A stretch of DNA of 64,000 nucleotides from the NCBI GenBank assembly GCA_032988165.1, contig JANTQF010000061.1, positions 62,001 to 126,000 on the forward strand, read 5' to 3'. Below, in pieces: positions 11,844 through 22,100 of the stretch. The notes below the pieces were generated by a model. That model made no database searches and had not been told where the DNA came from. It saw only the letters and a list, made by a program, of their open reading frames with translations. Within the stretch, counting starts at the first letter, position 1. Every line of letters begins with the position of its first letter. The translations under genes were made by a program, and so were the position numbers. This stretch comes from Emmonsiellopsis sp. PD_33. Lineage: Eukaryota > Ascomycota > Eurotiomycetes > Onygenales > Ajellomycetaceae.

Positions 11844-13275
11844 ATGTCGGACGGCGGTATCAGACGCTTTCGCATCGCCATCATCGGCGGGGGCCTAGCC
11901 GGTACTACCCTGGCTAACGCCCTCATCAACATCCCACACCTAGACATCAATGTCTACGAAGCTGCACCTGAGTTTTCGGAGCGTGGTGCTGCAGTTGGAT
12001 TATCGGTAAACGCCCAACGCGCACTCGGAGAGATATTCCCTTCAGCGTCGGATATACTGAAGAAAGCGGGCGCCGTGCGCTTGAATTCCGTGCGGTTTAT
12101 GTCGGTACGTGTTGCACCAAAAGAAAGACAAATAAAATAAAATAAAACCCATATTAGTATCCATGGAAACGCATGTTGCTGAAAAATGCATATAGGGCTC
12201 TGGACCGCAGGCTGGGTCCCAGGCATTTGACTACACAGTCAGTGAAACCACTGTCGTTCACCGGGCTTCCCTCTTGCACGAATTGATAGCTCCGTTGCCT
12301 CAGGATATACTGCACGCTAGCAAGAAACTGACCAGCATCAACGCCACTGGAGGGAAGTCAGTCGAGTTAAAATTTGAGGATGATATGGTTGAGCATTTTG
12401 ATGCAGTGATCGGGGCAGACGGCATTTTTGGCTCTGTTCGCAATCATATTTTGGGAGGCGATCCAAAATATGGGCCCACGCCTGCAGGATTTTGGGATTC
12501 CAGGAACTTGGTTTCTTTGGAGAAAGCAAAAGCTCTGCTGGGAGCCGAATTATTCGAGGCAAATCGTCAATATGGCTGGATTGTGGAAGGAGCATTCATC
12601 ATGCACGATGTAATTGAGAACGGGGATCTAGTCCACGTCGTCGTGTCGGCTCCAGAAAAAAATCCCACACCTGACCGACGACAGGACTTGACTCGGGAAC
12701 TATTGTCCAAAACACTCGCACCGTGCGTTGGCGGCCCCAGAGCGTCCTTCGCTGAAGGTGTAATTGAGGTAATTCCACTCCCTAAAATACAATTAAGCCT
12801 TTCTTCGTGAACTCGACTAACAAAACTATTTTGTTAGATATCCCTCAATAAGGATAGTCCGCAGATATACTCTCAATGGGAGCACAGATCTACCCCGACG
12901 TACGCAAATGGCGCTGTCTGCATCATGGGCGATGCGGCTCACGCAACAACTCCTTGGCAGGGTTCAGGAGCTGGAATGGCAATCGAAGATGCCATGGTCC
13001 TCGGAACTCTACTTCGCGAGGCCAAGTCACCGGAAGGAATTGAAAGTGCATTCAAAGCATTCGACATTGTACGAAGGCCGCGATGTCAACGAATCATCGA
13101 TTCTAGCAGTGTGACTGGTTTAATCATGTGTGGACTTGGGGAAGGGATTGGAACGGACCCAAAGAAGCTAGGCGAAGGGCTTCCACCTCGATGGGACTTC
13201 ATCTTGGAGCTGGATGTGGCGGAGCACTGCGCGGAAGCTTTGGAGACTATGAAGAAGATAATGGGTGATGCTTAA
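11844..13275 (+). CDS. FAD-dependent monooxygenase (salicylate hydroxylase-like)
   Basis: Three exons (11844-12104, 12196-12768, 12838-13275) give 423 aa, typical of group A flavoprotein monooxygenases. Residues 9-25 hold the Rossmann dinucleotide motif (IAIIGGGLAGTTLANAL). The middle holds the DG motif (DAVIGADGIFGSVR) and exon 3 the second FAD motif (GDAAHATTPWQGSGAGMAIEDA). These enzymes use NAD(P)H and O2 to hydroxylate small, often aromatic, substrates. It lies 0.8 kb from the UstYa-family gene and 2.7 kb from the secreted repeat peptide. A tailoring role in a secondary-metabolite or RiPP pathway is therefore reasonable, but that is inference from position. No signal peptide or membrane segment. 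Confidence 0.9.
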
Positions 13276-14086
13276 CCGGTGATGAAGGGATGGTCCTATG
13301 AGTCTAGTATGCGTGTTGGTTTGAAAGCTCTATAAAAATCGTTGCCGGTTTGGGTCATCAGTGAGATAACGGAATTAAAATCAGGAGAGACATATTTATA
13401 GAACGCAAAAATAGAAGGAAAGAAATTATTTAATTTGCCCATTCATCGCTTCTGGAAAGCGATATAAACAAAAGAGTGGTTATACACGGGTAGGGATAGC
13501 ACAGCAGGAAAGCAGGAGAAATTAGGAGCAGTGATATAAACCAAAGTGATGAGAAGTTAACTATAGCTTGAATGGTAGAGATTTCACCTCTAGTTTGGAT
13601 GCTGGGCACCCATGCCAACTTTCTCTCGATGTTGATTAAGTCTTTATTAGAAGGCAACAAAAGACGAGGTCTAGCCCCTTATTTCCCCTACTATAACTAC
13701 GGAGAGCGGTTGCATAGAATTTCTATGAGAGTTTCCAACTAGACCAAAAAGGATCAATCCTTAGAGGCCAGCTGGCTCTTAGTATTTTCACAATATCCGT
13801 CCGTAGCCAACTTTGGAGCCCCTCGCTCCTATCACCAGTCCGGGTGTAGTGGGCTAGTCTTATAAAGCCTCTACCAAGGAAATCCAACTGAGCCACCTAA
13901 ACTCTGAGAATGCTTTAGCGCTGGAAAGTTTTTTTCCTTCAGCATCGTTAGAATTGTTGATATTTATTTAACATAAAGGTGGAGAGATAGAAGAAGAGTT
14001 ATTGAATTGGTGATTCCTCCAAACCGAATCATTAGTTTGATATATACGTCCCGTCATCTTCCTCCTGCTAACTGTCACCTATTTCC
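13276..14086. other. Intergenic region between converging genes; contains a dispersed repeat copy
   Basis: No gene supported. Positions 13722-13771 match another site near 49.1 kb almost exactly (listed separately). Confidence 0.5.
13722..13771. repeat. Dispersed ~50-bp repeat, copy A
   Basis: This stretch matches 49134-49184 over about 50 bases, differing at one base near the left edge and by one T in a T-run. The core includes AAGGATCAATCCTT, an imperfect palindrome, and on the minus strand TGGTCTAGTTGG, which resembles a tRNA-type A box. Outside these limits the two loci do not match. It could be a remnant of a small mobile element; its class is not clear. Confidence 0.7.
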
Positions 14087-15140
14087 CTAGTCGGATCCCG
14101 GACATTTATTGCCATCCTTCCAAGTGTGATTACCTAGGGGCTTATCCAACTCAAATCCAGAGGCTTTCCACGGTTCGGGCCAGATATAAGCATCCTTGGG
14201 GAGTGGCATATGTCTGAATTTATCGAGAGAAACAGCGTTGTCCTGATTCCACTTTGAAATGGCTTCGAAATCTCGACATTTATGCCTGACGTTGAAATTC
14301 GGCCAGAGTTTTCTAGTGCGTCCTACCCAGGCAAGAGTTATGAGATCAGTGTTTGCATTGCATTTGATATTCTGTAATAGCATATCAACGCAATGGCTGG
14401 CGTGTATCCACCACTTCTTTGAGTCGGGTTCGTCCATTCCACTTGGCTCATATCCGGGATATGTTGCGAAAGCTGCTTTTCTCAGAAGGTTGAGACAGTG
14501 TATTTGCTAGTCATTATTAGCCATATCCTTCTACGAGAAGACGTTCAACATACATGCATCACATCTAATTGTGCCATATATGCGTTGGGCCCAAAGCCCC
14601 AGTATTCGTCCTCAAACCGTGCTGTTGTATCTGGATCCTTGCCCAGCCTGATGATATCTTCCCTGCTGATGACGTGGGTTCGAATCTTCTCGTAAAATTC
14701 CCATGCTTCGTCATTTTCTGGGCTGGGTTCTTGCCGTCCCAAGTCTGGATTTGGAGGTGGATAAAATGTCCCGTTCATCTCGGCCGTGTAGGTAGGGATT
14801 TCGATATCGTCAAGGACTGGGGCTATACATTTGATTTAGTCTGGATCGAGCACTAATCGAGGAAAACCTGACACTTACACCAGTATGAGGTTTGCTTGAG
14901 GGCTGAATTTTTCCCATAGAGACATGACGGGGAAAACCAAAGAAAGTAAGTAACAGTGATTGATATTCCGATCAGAGCACCAACTACTCCTGAGAGAAGA
15001 TGTTTGTATCCTGTCGATGATGGTGGATTGAAGCGATGTGCCCTTTTTCCAAGAAGTTCCTCCTCTGCTTCATCGTCGTGATATTGTGATTCTTCAGGTA
15101 GTCTTTTGAATTCCGATAAAATGACCCATTTTTTGAACAT
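14087..15140 (-). CDS. UstYa-family (DUF3328) oxidase
   Basis: Three exons on the minus strand: 14879-15140, 14554-14822, 14087-14506, total 316 aa. One membrane segment lies near residues 45-70 (LLSGVVGALIGISITVTYFLWF), then SPVLDDIEIP. The first family motif HxxHC appears only after splicing: VMH at the end of exon 2 joins QIHCLNLLRK of exon 3. The second motif is HASHCVDMLLQNIKC. These paired motifs are diagnostic of UstYa-like proteins, which carry out oxidative steps, including side-chain cyclisation of ribosomal peptides (ustiloxin, phomopsin, asperipin types). It is divergently transcribed from the secreted repeat precursor 858 bp away, the layout expected of a fungal RiPP locus. Some DUF3328 proteins also serve non-peptide pathways. 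Confidence 0.9.
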
Positions 15141-15998
15141 TATGAGAGCTGATCAGATACAAATTCTATGGGAACAAAATGGCAAGGGAGCTAAATATTT
15201 ATCATTCATGGCAGTGTTGACATTCTAGATCGGCGGGTAGTTTCGAATTGTGGTGAAGAACTTGAGAGGCGCTGTTATACAGAATATTTACTGAGCTTAT
15301 ATTCTCAGTAAGCTGGGACACAAAACATAATGCCTACTTACGGACTATAATTGCGAATCCAATCCCACTCACCATGCTCCATTGCATGGGGTATAGTAAT
15401 ACAGAACTATATGGTTACAATCGCACTGTTTCTAATGGCGTAATACCGACTGGGCGAGATGCCCGATATCCGTATAATGTTATCATTGTCACATTGTCTT
15501 TAGCAGGTTAAAATTAGGCCCCGCGAGTGATTGGGGGAAATAATATTCTAAATAGGGGAGAATAGCCTCAGCTAGGGTTACATTCGCGATGTTATAAGTA
15601 ACGCCCATATATACCTTGTGGACTTCACGGAGATTCCGGTTTTACAAGCAACACCTTGGCAAGTTATGGAAAAACCTTCACGGAGACACGGCTCTGATAA
15701 TGGACGTGAGTTTGGCTTTATTTTATGCTATGCAATCAACCGCCACATTTTGATAGGATCCAAGCATGCACGGCGGTTTCCTGGGGGGTATATCTGAATG
15801 AAGCGAGGACGCGAAGCCTAATCCTTGAGATATGATCATAAGATAGCAATTACTGAGGGGCAAGACAGAGAGTGAGAATATATAGTCATGCTTATCCGTC
15901 GCCAGACATTCTTCTCATTTCAGAAACGCAGCTGCATATACACCTCGAGAATTCAACAAAATTAAGCACTTCGGTTTAATCTCACTGCCCTATTCGAC
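15141..15998. promoter_or_regulatory. Shared divergent promoter of UstYa-family gene and peptide precursor
   Basis: 858 bp between two divergent start codons, so both genes are probably controlled from here. It holds an inverted CGG-N5-CCG site at 15628-15638, the kind bound by Zn2Cys6 activators, with further CGG triplets near 15682-15694. A TATA-like run (ATATATAG) near 15876 lies about 120 bp before the precursor start. No regulator gene for it is visible in the window. Confidence 0.5.
15628..15638. promoter_or_regulatory. Candidate Zn2Cys6 binding site CGG-N5-CCG
   Basis: CGG at 15628-15630 and CCG at 15636-15638 separated by AGATT form an inverted repeat within the divergent promoter. 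Binding is inferred from the known preference of fungal binuclear zinc cluster proteins; a single site may also occur by chance. Confidence 0.35.
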
Positions 15999-16514
15999 AT
16001 GCATTTCACTCCTTATATGTTGCCCATCCTCAGCGGAATCGCAGCTGTGGCTCTTGCTGCTCCTTTCCCGGACAATGGTGCGCCTGTTCCTGAAATTTAC
16101 TCGGAGGGGAGGGCTGCGAGAACCATGAATGAACAATTCGACTACAATAGATACGGCGACGATGATAAAAAGATTGACCCGATGGGTAAGGGGAAAACTA
16201 TATTAACTAGTTAACAGATCTGTGCTTACCTATATTTAGAGGCCAACAAGGAGCGAAGGGCAGATGACAAGAACGACAGGTTCCGCTACAGCTACGGTGG
16301 CGATGACGACGACGATGATGACAAGAAAATTCCTTCGAAGGATAGCCCAGAAACCAGATCTCTTTCGGAGAAAACTCCTCCTATCCCTTACCCCGAGGGT
16401 TCCAAGCAACAGGGGAACCGACAGAACGATGAATTCGGTTATAGTAAATATGGTGATGAAAAGAAAAAGCAACTGGATAACCGACAGGACGATTTCGGTT
16501 ATAGTGACTACTAG
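15999..16514 (+). CDS. Secreted repeat peptide, probable RiPP (dikaritin-type) precursor
   Basis: Exons 15999-16185 and 16240-16514 (54-bp intron, donor GTAAGG) give 153 aa. Residues 1-20 are a signal peptide (cleavage probably after ALA). The rest is hydrophilic with four aromatic units: FDYNRYG (47-53), FRYSYGG (77-83), FGYSKYG (128-134), FGYSDY (148-153). Three are followed by an acidic run and KK (57-58, 91-92, 137-139), and each is preceded by Arg-containing segments (R41, RR 68-69, NRQ 122-124, NRQ 143-145). Dibasic sites fit Kex2-type processing. Repeated F/Y-rich cores between processing sites, a signal peptide and an adjacent UstYa oxidase match the known layout of ustiloxin/asperipin precursors, but the core sequence is not one I know. 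A plain secreted acidic repeat protein is the alternative. Confidence 0.7.
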
Positions 16515-18087
16515 TACAGCGACGACAAGAAAGTTGCTACCAGGGGCAATCTACGTGCCGGAACATTGACAGGATAATCCGCTGTCTGGATGGTTAGTCC
16601 TAGTGGGCGGCTGAAGGGTCTGCCTCCTGTGAGCAACTACAGTATGAACTGGGGCTGTATGTGGGAAATATTTGAACTGGGGTGGGGATGTTGGGGGAAA
16701 ATTAAGTTTAGGGATTAACTACCCAGATGTTTTATTCTCTTTAGCAAAATACGAGACTGCGGACATAAATCTGCCAAGGTTTATACGGCCGTGGAGCGTA
16801 TATTGCTGGTGTGCTTGATATTTGGGCCTTTCACTGTCCTTAGGGGAAGATGGCGATCGGGATTTCGGTTGGGGAAGGTCTTGTTTGTGTCTGATTTGGT
16901 GTGAATCGCGATGACAACTTGTTAAATGTTGCTAAATTATATCTGAAAATCCAATCGTTCCACTGAAATCCGCTCCAGACAGGGGAGTTATACTAGTAAG
17001 CAAGCAAGCAATAATAGGTAGAGCATCACGCTGGAAAGTTGGTCCACTAGCTCGCGTTGGAATTATTGTAGCATTGGCGATGAATCCACGACTGAACTCA
17101 GTAGTTCTGCTAGTAGGACAACCCCAGATTGTACATATCTTATAACTCCTATCCAACTCCTTAGTGGACCGAGACCTTTGCCCGGGTGATAGAAAGGAGA
17201 GACCAAGATAACCACCAGTGCTTGGTCTCAGCTTATCTAGTTCATTATTGGTTCCTGTGGTTTGCTCCCACGCTAGGGGCGCACTAGACGCTTGGCGCAA
17301 CGAAGCTTATCTGAACTTCATTAATCTTGCGTGCAGGCGGTGGGTCATAACTTATCCCCTCGTCCGTTTATTTTGCCCTTTTTAGCGCAGTATTGAAAGA
17401 AGCTCTGCTATTTGCTGTAGGGGGTCTCTAGCCACTGAAAGTGGAGTAAATTACAGCTTTTTGGCCTATGAACAGCCCAGAAAAAAAGGCGCTAAAAGGG
17501 GCAAAATAAACGGACGAGGGGATAACTGAGCAACAGTACTAGTAACCACGCTTTGAAACTAACTATATAGGTTGCATGGGAGATCAAGATACCTTGATAA
17601 ATGTTACCTATCGGCTACGTCCAATTTCTGGGCAAGCCAGCCGTTTCCTCAACACGACAGGGGTTTACCCGGCATAAAGCTGGCTTAAACAATTGAATGA
17701 CGTATTGATTTCCGAATGGATAGGTTACGGAAACCATCCGCGTTGTGACAATATACGTCAACGATATGAGCGCGCAGTCACTGGTCGTACAGCCCGCTCA
17801 TAGGGCACGAGTCTGCCTGAAGGGGTACATTCATGGACGTTGATGGTATGGCTCGTTTGTTGGTGAGGATGGCTGACTCAAAAATTGGATGGAAATAGTG
17901 TCTTACAATCGAAATAGGTCGACAACCGTTTCACCTGTTATCATCCCAAATTTTAGACGGCAGCTCGGTTTGGGAGCTCCCGCTCTTGAGTGGTGTTATA
18001 TAGTCGGCGATTTTCACCACATAAATTTGTTCGCGACGCTCGAACCCTCTAATATTGTTCTTGTTCTCTGGTGTATCCTCGGTAACC
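16515..18087. other. Intergenic region with MITE; no gene supported
   Basis: The first 63 bases stay in frame after the precursor stop and keep its composition (see findings). The rest holds no gene. A small inverted-repeat element occupies 17352-17525. The right end is the promoter region of the FAD oxidase. Confidence 0.6.
17352..17525. mobile_element. MITE with 37-bp terminal inverted repeats
   Basis: The left end 17352-17388 (TTATCCCCTCGTCCG...TTAGCGC) is the reverse complement of 17489-17525 with one mismatch. The 100-bp interior has no coding capacity. The outer bases suggest insertion at TA, which would fit a Tc1/mariner-like non-autonomous element. It lies between the peptide precursor and the FAD oxidase. 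No second copy and no transposase are present in the window. Confidence 0.85.
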
Positions 18088-19512
18088 ATGATATTCTACT
18101 TGAAAAAGCTCAACGATATGCTACTCGCGGCCCTTGCGCTCTCCGGGGCGGCTACAGAATTTGTCGATACGGCCTCCAACCAAGGCGAGGAAGTCCTCAT
18201 CACTGATGTCTGCATTATTGGAGGAGGCGGGTCGGGAGCATACGCTGCTGTTCGATTACTTGATCTGGGGAAGGACGTTGTCGTTGTCGAACGGGAGAGC
18301 GCATTGGGCGGACATACCCATTCGTACACGGATCCGGAAACGAACCAAGAAATCGGTTATGGCGTTGCTTATTATCGCAATATCAAGCCATTTGCAGAAT
18401 TTATGAACCGCCTAAATATCCCGTTTAAGAATGTTGTGGGCACCAATAATGGCGACGCAATCACTGTTAATTTCAGAACCGGACAACTCATACCAAACGA
18501 CAGAACAGAAGTGCCTGAGAGTTTATCAAGATACAGGGATATTGTTGCCTCCTATGCTGAGCTCGAGAACGGTTTTTATCTTCCAGATCATGTTCCGGAC
18601 GATTTGGTGATGCCGTTTCACGATTTCGTTCAGAAATACAACCTCAGTGACGTGGTCCCGTTCCTGTTTCGCGGATATGGCGACGTGCTGAGCCAACCTA
18701 CTCTATATGTGATCAATTTGTTTGGTTCCAGCTTTTTACACTCTTTCGAATCTGGTTTTCTGGAACCTGCTAGCGAAAATAATCAGGACATTTACAAGGC
18801 TGCCTTCCAGGTACTCGGACCTCGCGTTTTCCTCGACAGTCAGCCAGTATCTGTCGATAGAGATTCCGCTGACCATGTCATGATCCGTGCTCAGACCCCA
18901 AACGGCATCAAGGGAATAAAGGCCAAGAAAGTGCTCGTTTCAATTCCCCCAACAATAGACAACCTTGGAAGCTTTAAGCTAGATCCAATCGAAGGGGCTC
19001 TGTTTTCGGCATTCAAGGTCATAGGACACTATGTTGCAGTGGCCGAATTTCCGGGATTTCAAAATGCTTCATTCATGAACCGAGACCAACACAGACCCTT
19101 TTCCATGCCCCAACTTCCAGCAGTTTACGAAGTCGCCCCCAGCTCGAACCCTGAACTTCTACTTGTTCACTACGGCAGCCACTCGGAGCTCTCGGATAGT
19201 TTTGTCAAACAGGATATTCTGGATTCTTTGAAGAGGCTGCGAGATTTTGGTTTCGCTCCGGCTAACAGTGAGCCCGAGCTTGTCGCCTATAGGAACCATA
19301 GCCCGTTTCTTTTGGCGGTCTCACCAGATGATATCAAAGCAGGATTCTACAAGAAGCTTTATTCTCTCCAAGGATGGCGTAACACCTTTTATACTGGGCT
19401 TGCTTTTCAGGGGGACGACTCCCCGATGCTTTGGAAGTTCACTGAAGATTTACTGCCAAGGATATTGGAATCGATCGACGATGAGGTTTGTTCCGGGGGA
19501 ACACTGAGCTAA
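18088..19512 (+). CDS. FAD-dependent oxidase of the amine oxidase class, probably secretory-pathway
   Basis: Single exon, 474 aa from the ATG at 18088 (context AACCATG). The first ~25 residues (KK followed by MLLAALALSGAA) look like a signal peptide, so the enzyme probably enters the secretory pathway. An FAD-binding Rossmann motif follows at about residues 45-75 (VCIIGGGGSGAYAAVRLLD... VVVVERE... LGGHTHSY), the NAD(P)-binding-8/amine oxidase signature. The C-terminus has the flavin-contacting segment NTFYTGLAFQGDD. It resembles beta-cyclopiazonate-dehydrogenase-like fungal flavoproteins. A lumenal flavin oxidase next to a secreted precursor and a membrane UstYa oxidase would see the same compartment, supporting a tailoring role; this is inference. 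The gene lies beyond the MITE, so cluster membership is not certain. Confidence 0.85.
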   Translation: MIFYLKKLNDMLLAALALSGAATEFVDTASNQGEEVLITDVCIIGGGGSGAYAAVRLLDLGKDVVVVERESALGGHTHSYTDPETNQEIGYGVAYYRNIKPFAEFMNRLNIPFKNVVGTNNGDAITVNFRTGQLIPNDRTEVPESLSRYRDIVASYAELENGFYLPDHVPDDLVMPFHDFVQKYNLSDVVPFLFRGYGDVLSQPTLYVINLFGSSFLHSFESGFLEPASENNQDIYKAAFQVLGPRVFLDSQPVSVDRDSADHVMIRAQTPNGIKGIKAKKVLVSIPPTIDNLGSFKLDPIEGALFSAFKVIGHYVAVAEFPGFQNASFMNRDQHRPFSMPQLPAVYEVAPSSNPELLLVHYGSHSELSDSFVKQDILDSLKRLRDFGFAPANSEPELVAYRNHSPFLLAVSPDDIKAGFYKKLYSLQGWRNTFYTGLAFQGDDSPMLWKFTEDLLPRILESIDDEVCSGGTLS

Positions 19513-21034
19513 TCCGGGGATTTTTGTGGAATGATTTCTCAATTTCGATATAGGACGGCCAATTTTCCCTTGCTTAAAGGCTTTTGAAATATCCAAGTTT
19601 GCTATTGCATAGTATTCCTGTTTTCATAAATTCTTTGGTCTTACAGATGGATCCCAATTAGTACCGTCCTCAGTTTCTCAACTATACCAATTGCAATATT
19701 ATATGCATTCATAGTCACGATTAGGCCAGCCTAGAAAGGCTGATGAGCAACCAAGTTCAGAATCACTGGGTATGAGGGTCGGGTGTAACGCTCCGTACCC
19801 TCTCCTTAATTCCATCGGCCCAAGCCGAAATAATGACCGGAAATATTTTGCGGCGGAAACCGAAACCCTGGGACAATGATTTCATTCGTATAACCATCTT
19901 TTCAGGTTTCACGGTAGTGCAGTATCGGGGTTGTTGCTGGTAACGTCTTGGTAGGGGGGTGTCGAAAAACGAGAAATTTGTGCCGAGGAATTATCCCAAC
20001 AATCAGGACGTCTGATTCCTGAAACGGTGGTGTGGAATATATATATGTCTCTGCCACAGTGGTAAGTCGTACACACGGCTCGTGAGGGCCGTTTCGGATG
20101 GTGTACAGTCGACCTCCTCAAATATCGGCAGGTTTAGACTGTACGACTTCATTCCCAGTTTCAAGGATTTTAGGATTGCAGGACAATTATTCAATAGGCG
20201 CATTTCGCAAACGCATTACTAATTACACCTAGGAATAACCCAGTCCGTTCGAGCTACGCGATGATACTACAAATCCTACCCCGTCGGGCGGGCGCTTCTT
20301 GAATCTTAATCCTTATATGTAGGGCGGGTGTTTGGACGAACACTCCCCAGGCAGTAGCAGCTCTACCTCATTGTGTCACAAAAGTGCCCTTCATGTGTGG
20401 CTGATGTCATATCTCGTTTTCTTCCTTGCTTGGGGCCGTTTGACAAAGCTGACCACGGATGACCCAGGAGGACTCGAGGAGGCGTGTATTTAGAGTTAAG
20501 CTATACGCGCTAGTGCGGCGCTAAATCTTGTTTCCCCGCATTTTGGGCTGACTCAGTTTTCGCTGACATAATCCACATCGCAGACGAGCCGAGAAATTGT
20601 CATGTGGCATCCGGACTTGACTCCTTTTTCTTCGACTCACATCGCCTCTCCAACCCCCAGATCAGCATTGAAATGGGTACTTTGCACATAAAGTACTCCA
20701 CCATAGATGCGTTGGTAGAGCGGGATGGTGGAAGGCTGCCTTGAGCCATATCTAATGAGTTTGGCCTCATGTTTTCGCCCCATGATGTGCGCACCCCCAG
20801 TTTCCCCCTCAACTAGCCTCGGGCTAGTTGCAACTCACGTATCCAGTTTATGAGGCTGGATCAAGAGAAAAATCCATTTTGAAATGATTAATACTTGGCT
20901 CCCTGCATCATCATTCCTCACGTCTGACCTTCATCCGTTCATCAATGTTGCTATGTTTTATCATAGCGCCTTATCTCCGGCGCTGGTTCCCACGCAATTT
21001 CTAGAGCCCGGCCGGTTCGTGGCGCCATCGAACC
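19513..21034. other. Intergenic region, no gene supported
   Basis: Short open frames only, none with family resemblance. The right end must contain the promoter of the membrane-protein gene. Confidence 0.55.
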
Positions 21035-22100
21035 ATGGCGCTGGACCGCCGTGATGCCATTTTCATCTTCGAACTGGCAGTCTACATACCCAGTGTTTTC
21101 GTGACCACCTGTCTTATCTTCCGCCATGATTTCAACAGAATATTCGGGTGGATATATCTGGCTATCTTCTGCGTGGTGCGGATCGTGGGCGCCTGTTGCG
21201 AGCTGGCGAAGATGTCGAATCAATCCACCCAGCTATTCACCGCTGCCGCAATTTGTAGCTCAATAGGATTGTCGCCGCTTATGCTGGCCTGTATATGGCT
21301 TCTCACCAGAGTGTACGTTTATTTTCCAATCGTCCAATTCGCTGGGCAGATAGTCCCTGTCGTTTATCCCTAACCGCAACTGCTATCCCACATACCAACC
21401 CTTTCTAACTATAACATGATACAGAACAGCATCCACTCAACAAGAATCGAACAAAACCACCAGGCGCTTAACATATTACTTCATCTCCGCCCTCACCCTT
21501 ATCGCCCTAGTCCTCAGCGTCATCGGCTCTGTCACGAACAACAACACCGTCGACGATCTCTCCCATTCCACCACAACCACCAAAGTTGCAATGATAGTAT
21601 TCATCGCCGCATGGGTCCTCCTCGCAACAACGCTAATCTCCACTTATCGAATGGTACCGCGTCTACAGACAGGAGAACGCCGTCTCCTCTTCATCGTGGC
21701 GCTTTCGCAACCCTTCATCCTTGTCCGCCTCGTGTATTCGCTGCTAGACTGTTTCACTCAGGATCCCCGCTTTGATCTTGTCAATGGAGACGTGACTACC
21801 CATATACTCATGTCTACTCTTCAGGAGGTCATCGTTGTCGTTATATGTTTGGTAGGCGGATTTGCAATACGCGTACCCGACCTTCCGCAATGGATTGGTT
21901 TTGGGAAGTCGGCGCAGGGAAGAGCGGAAGCGGGCCATGCTTCTTCACAGAGTATAGGGTCCCGATCAATCGCGACGGGTACGTGTAGCAGCATTGCTAG
22001 TGATAAAGGTGGGAAAGACTCTCATTCGGGTGGCCTTGTTTTAGAGATTGAATTTGCTGGTGGTGGAAACTTTGACGATAAAGTAGATGCTCGGGAATGA
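21035..22100 (+). CDS. Seven-transmembrane integral membrane protein (fungal DUF7702-like)
   Basis: Exons 21035-21312 and 21425-22100 (112-bp intron, donor GTACGT, acceptor ATACAG) give 317 aa. Seven hydrophobic segments can be counted: around IFELAVYIPSVFVTT, IYLAIFCVVRIVGA, AICSSIGLSPLMLACIWLL, YYFISALTLIALVLSVIG, IVFIAAWVLLATTLI, LLFIVALSQPFILVRLV and LQEVIVVVICLVGG. A hydrophilic Ser/Gly-rich tail follows. The architecture fits the fungal-specific 7-TM family now grouped as DUF7702; its function is unknown. It sits 1.5 kb beyond the FAD oxidase on the same strand, but nothing ties it to that pathway. Start context is acceptable (ACCATGG). Confidence 0.8.

Noticed and set aside
13722..13771. 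tRNA gene or pseudogene suggested by the A-box-like TGGTCTAGTTGG
   Set aside because: No B box, acceptor stem or anticodon arm could be found at the required distance in either copy.
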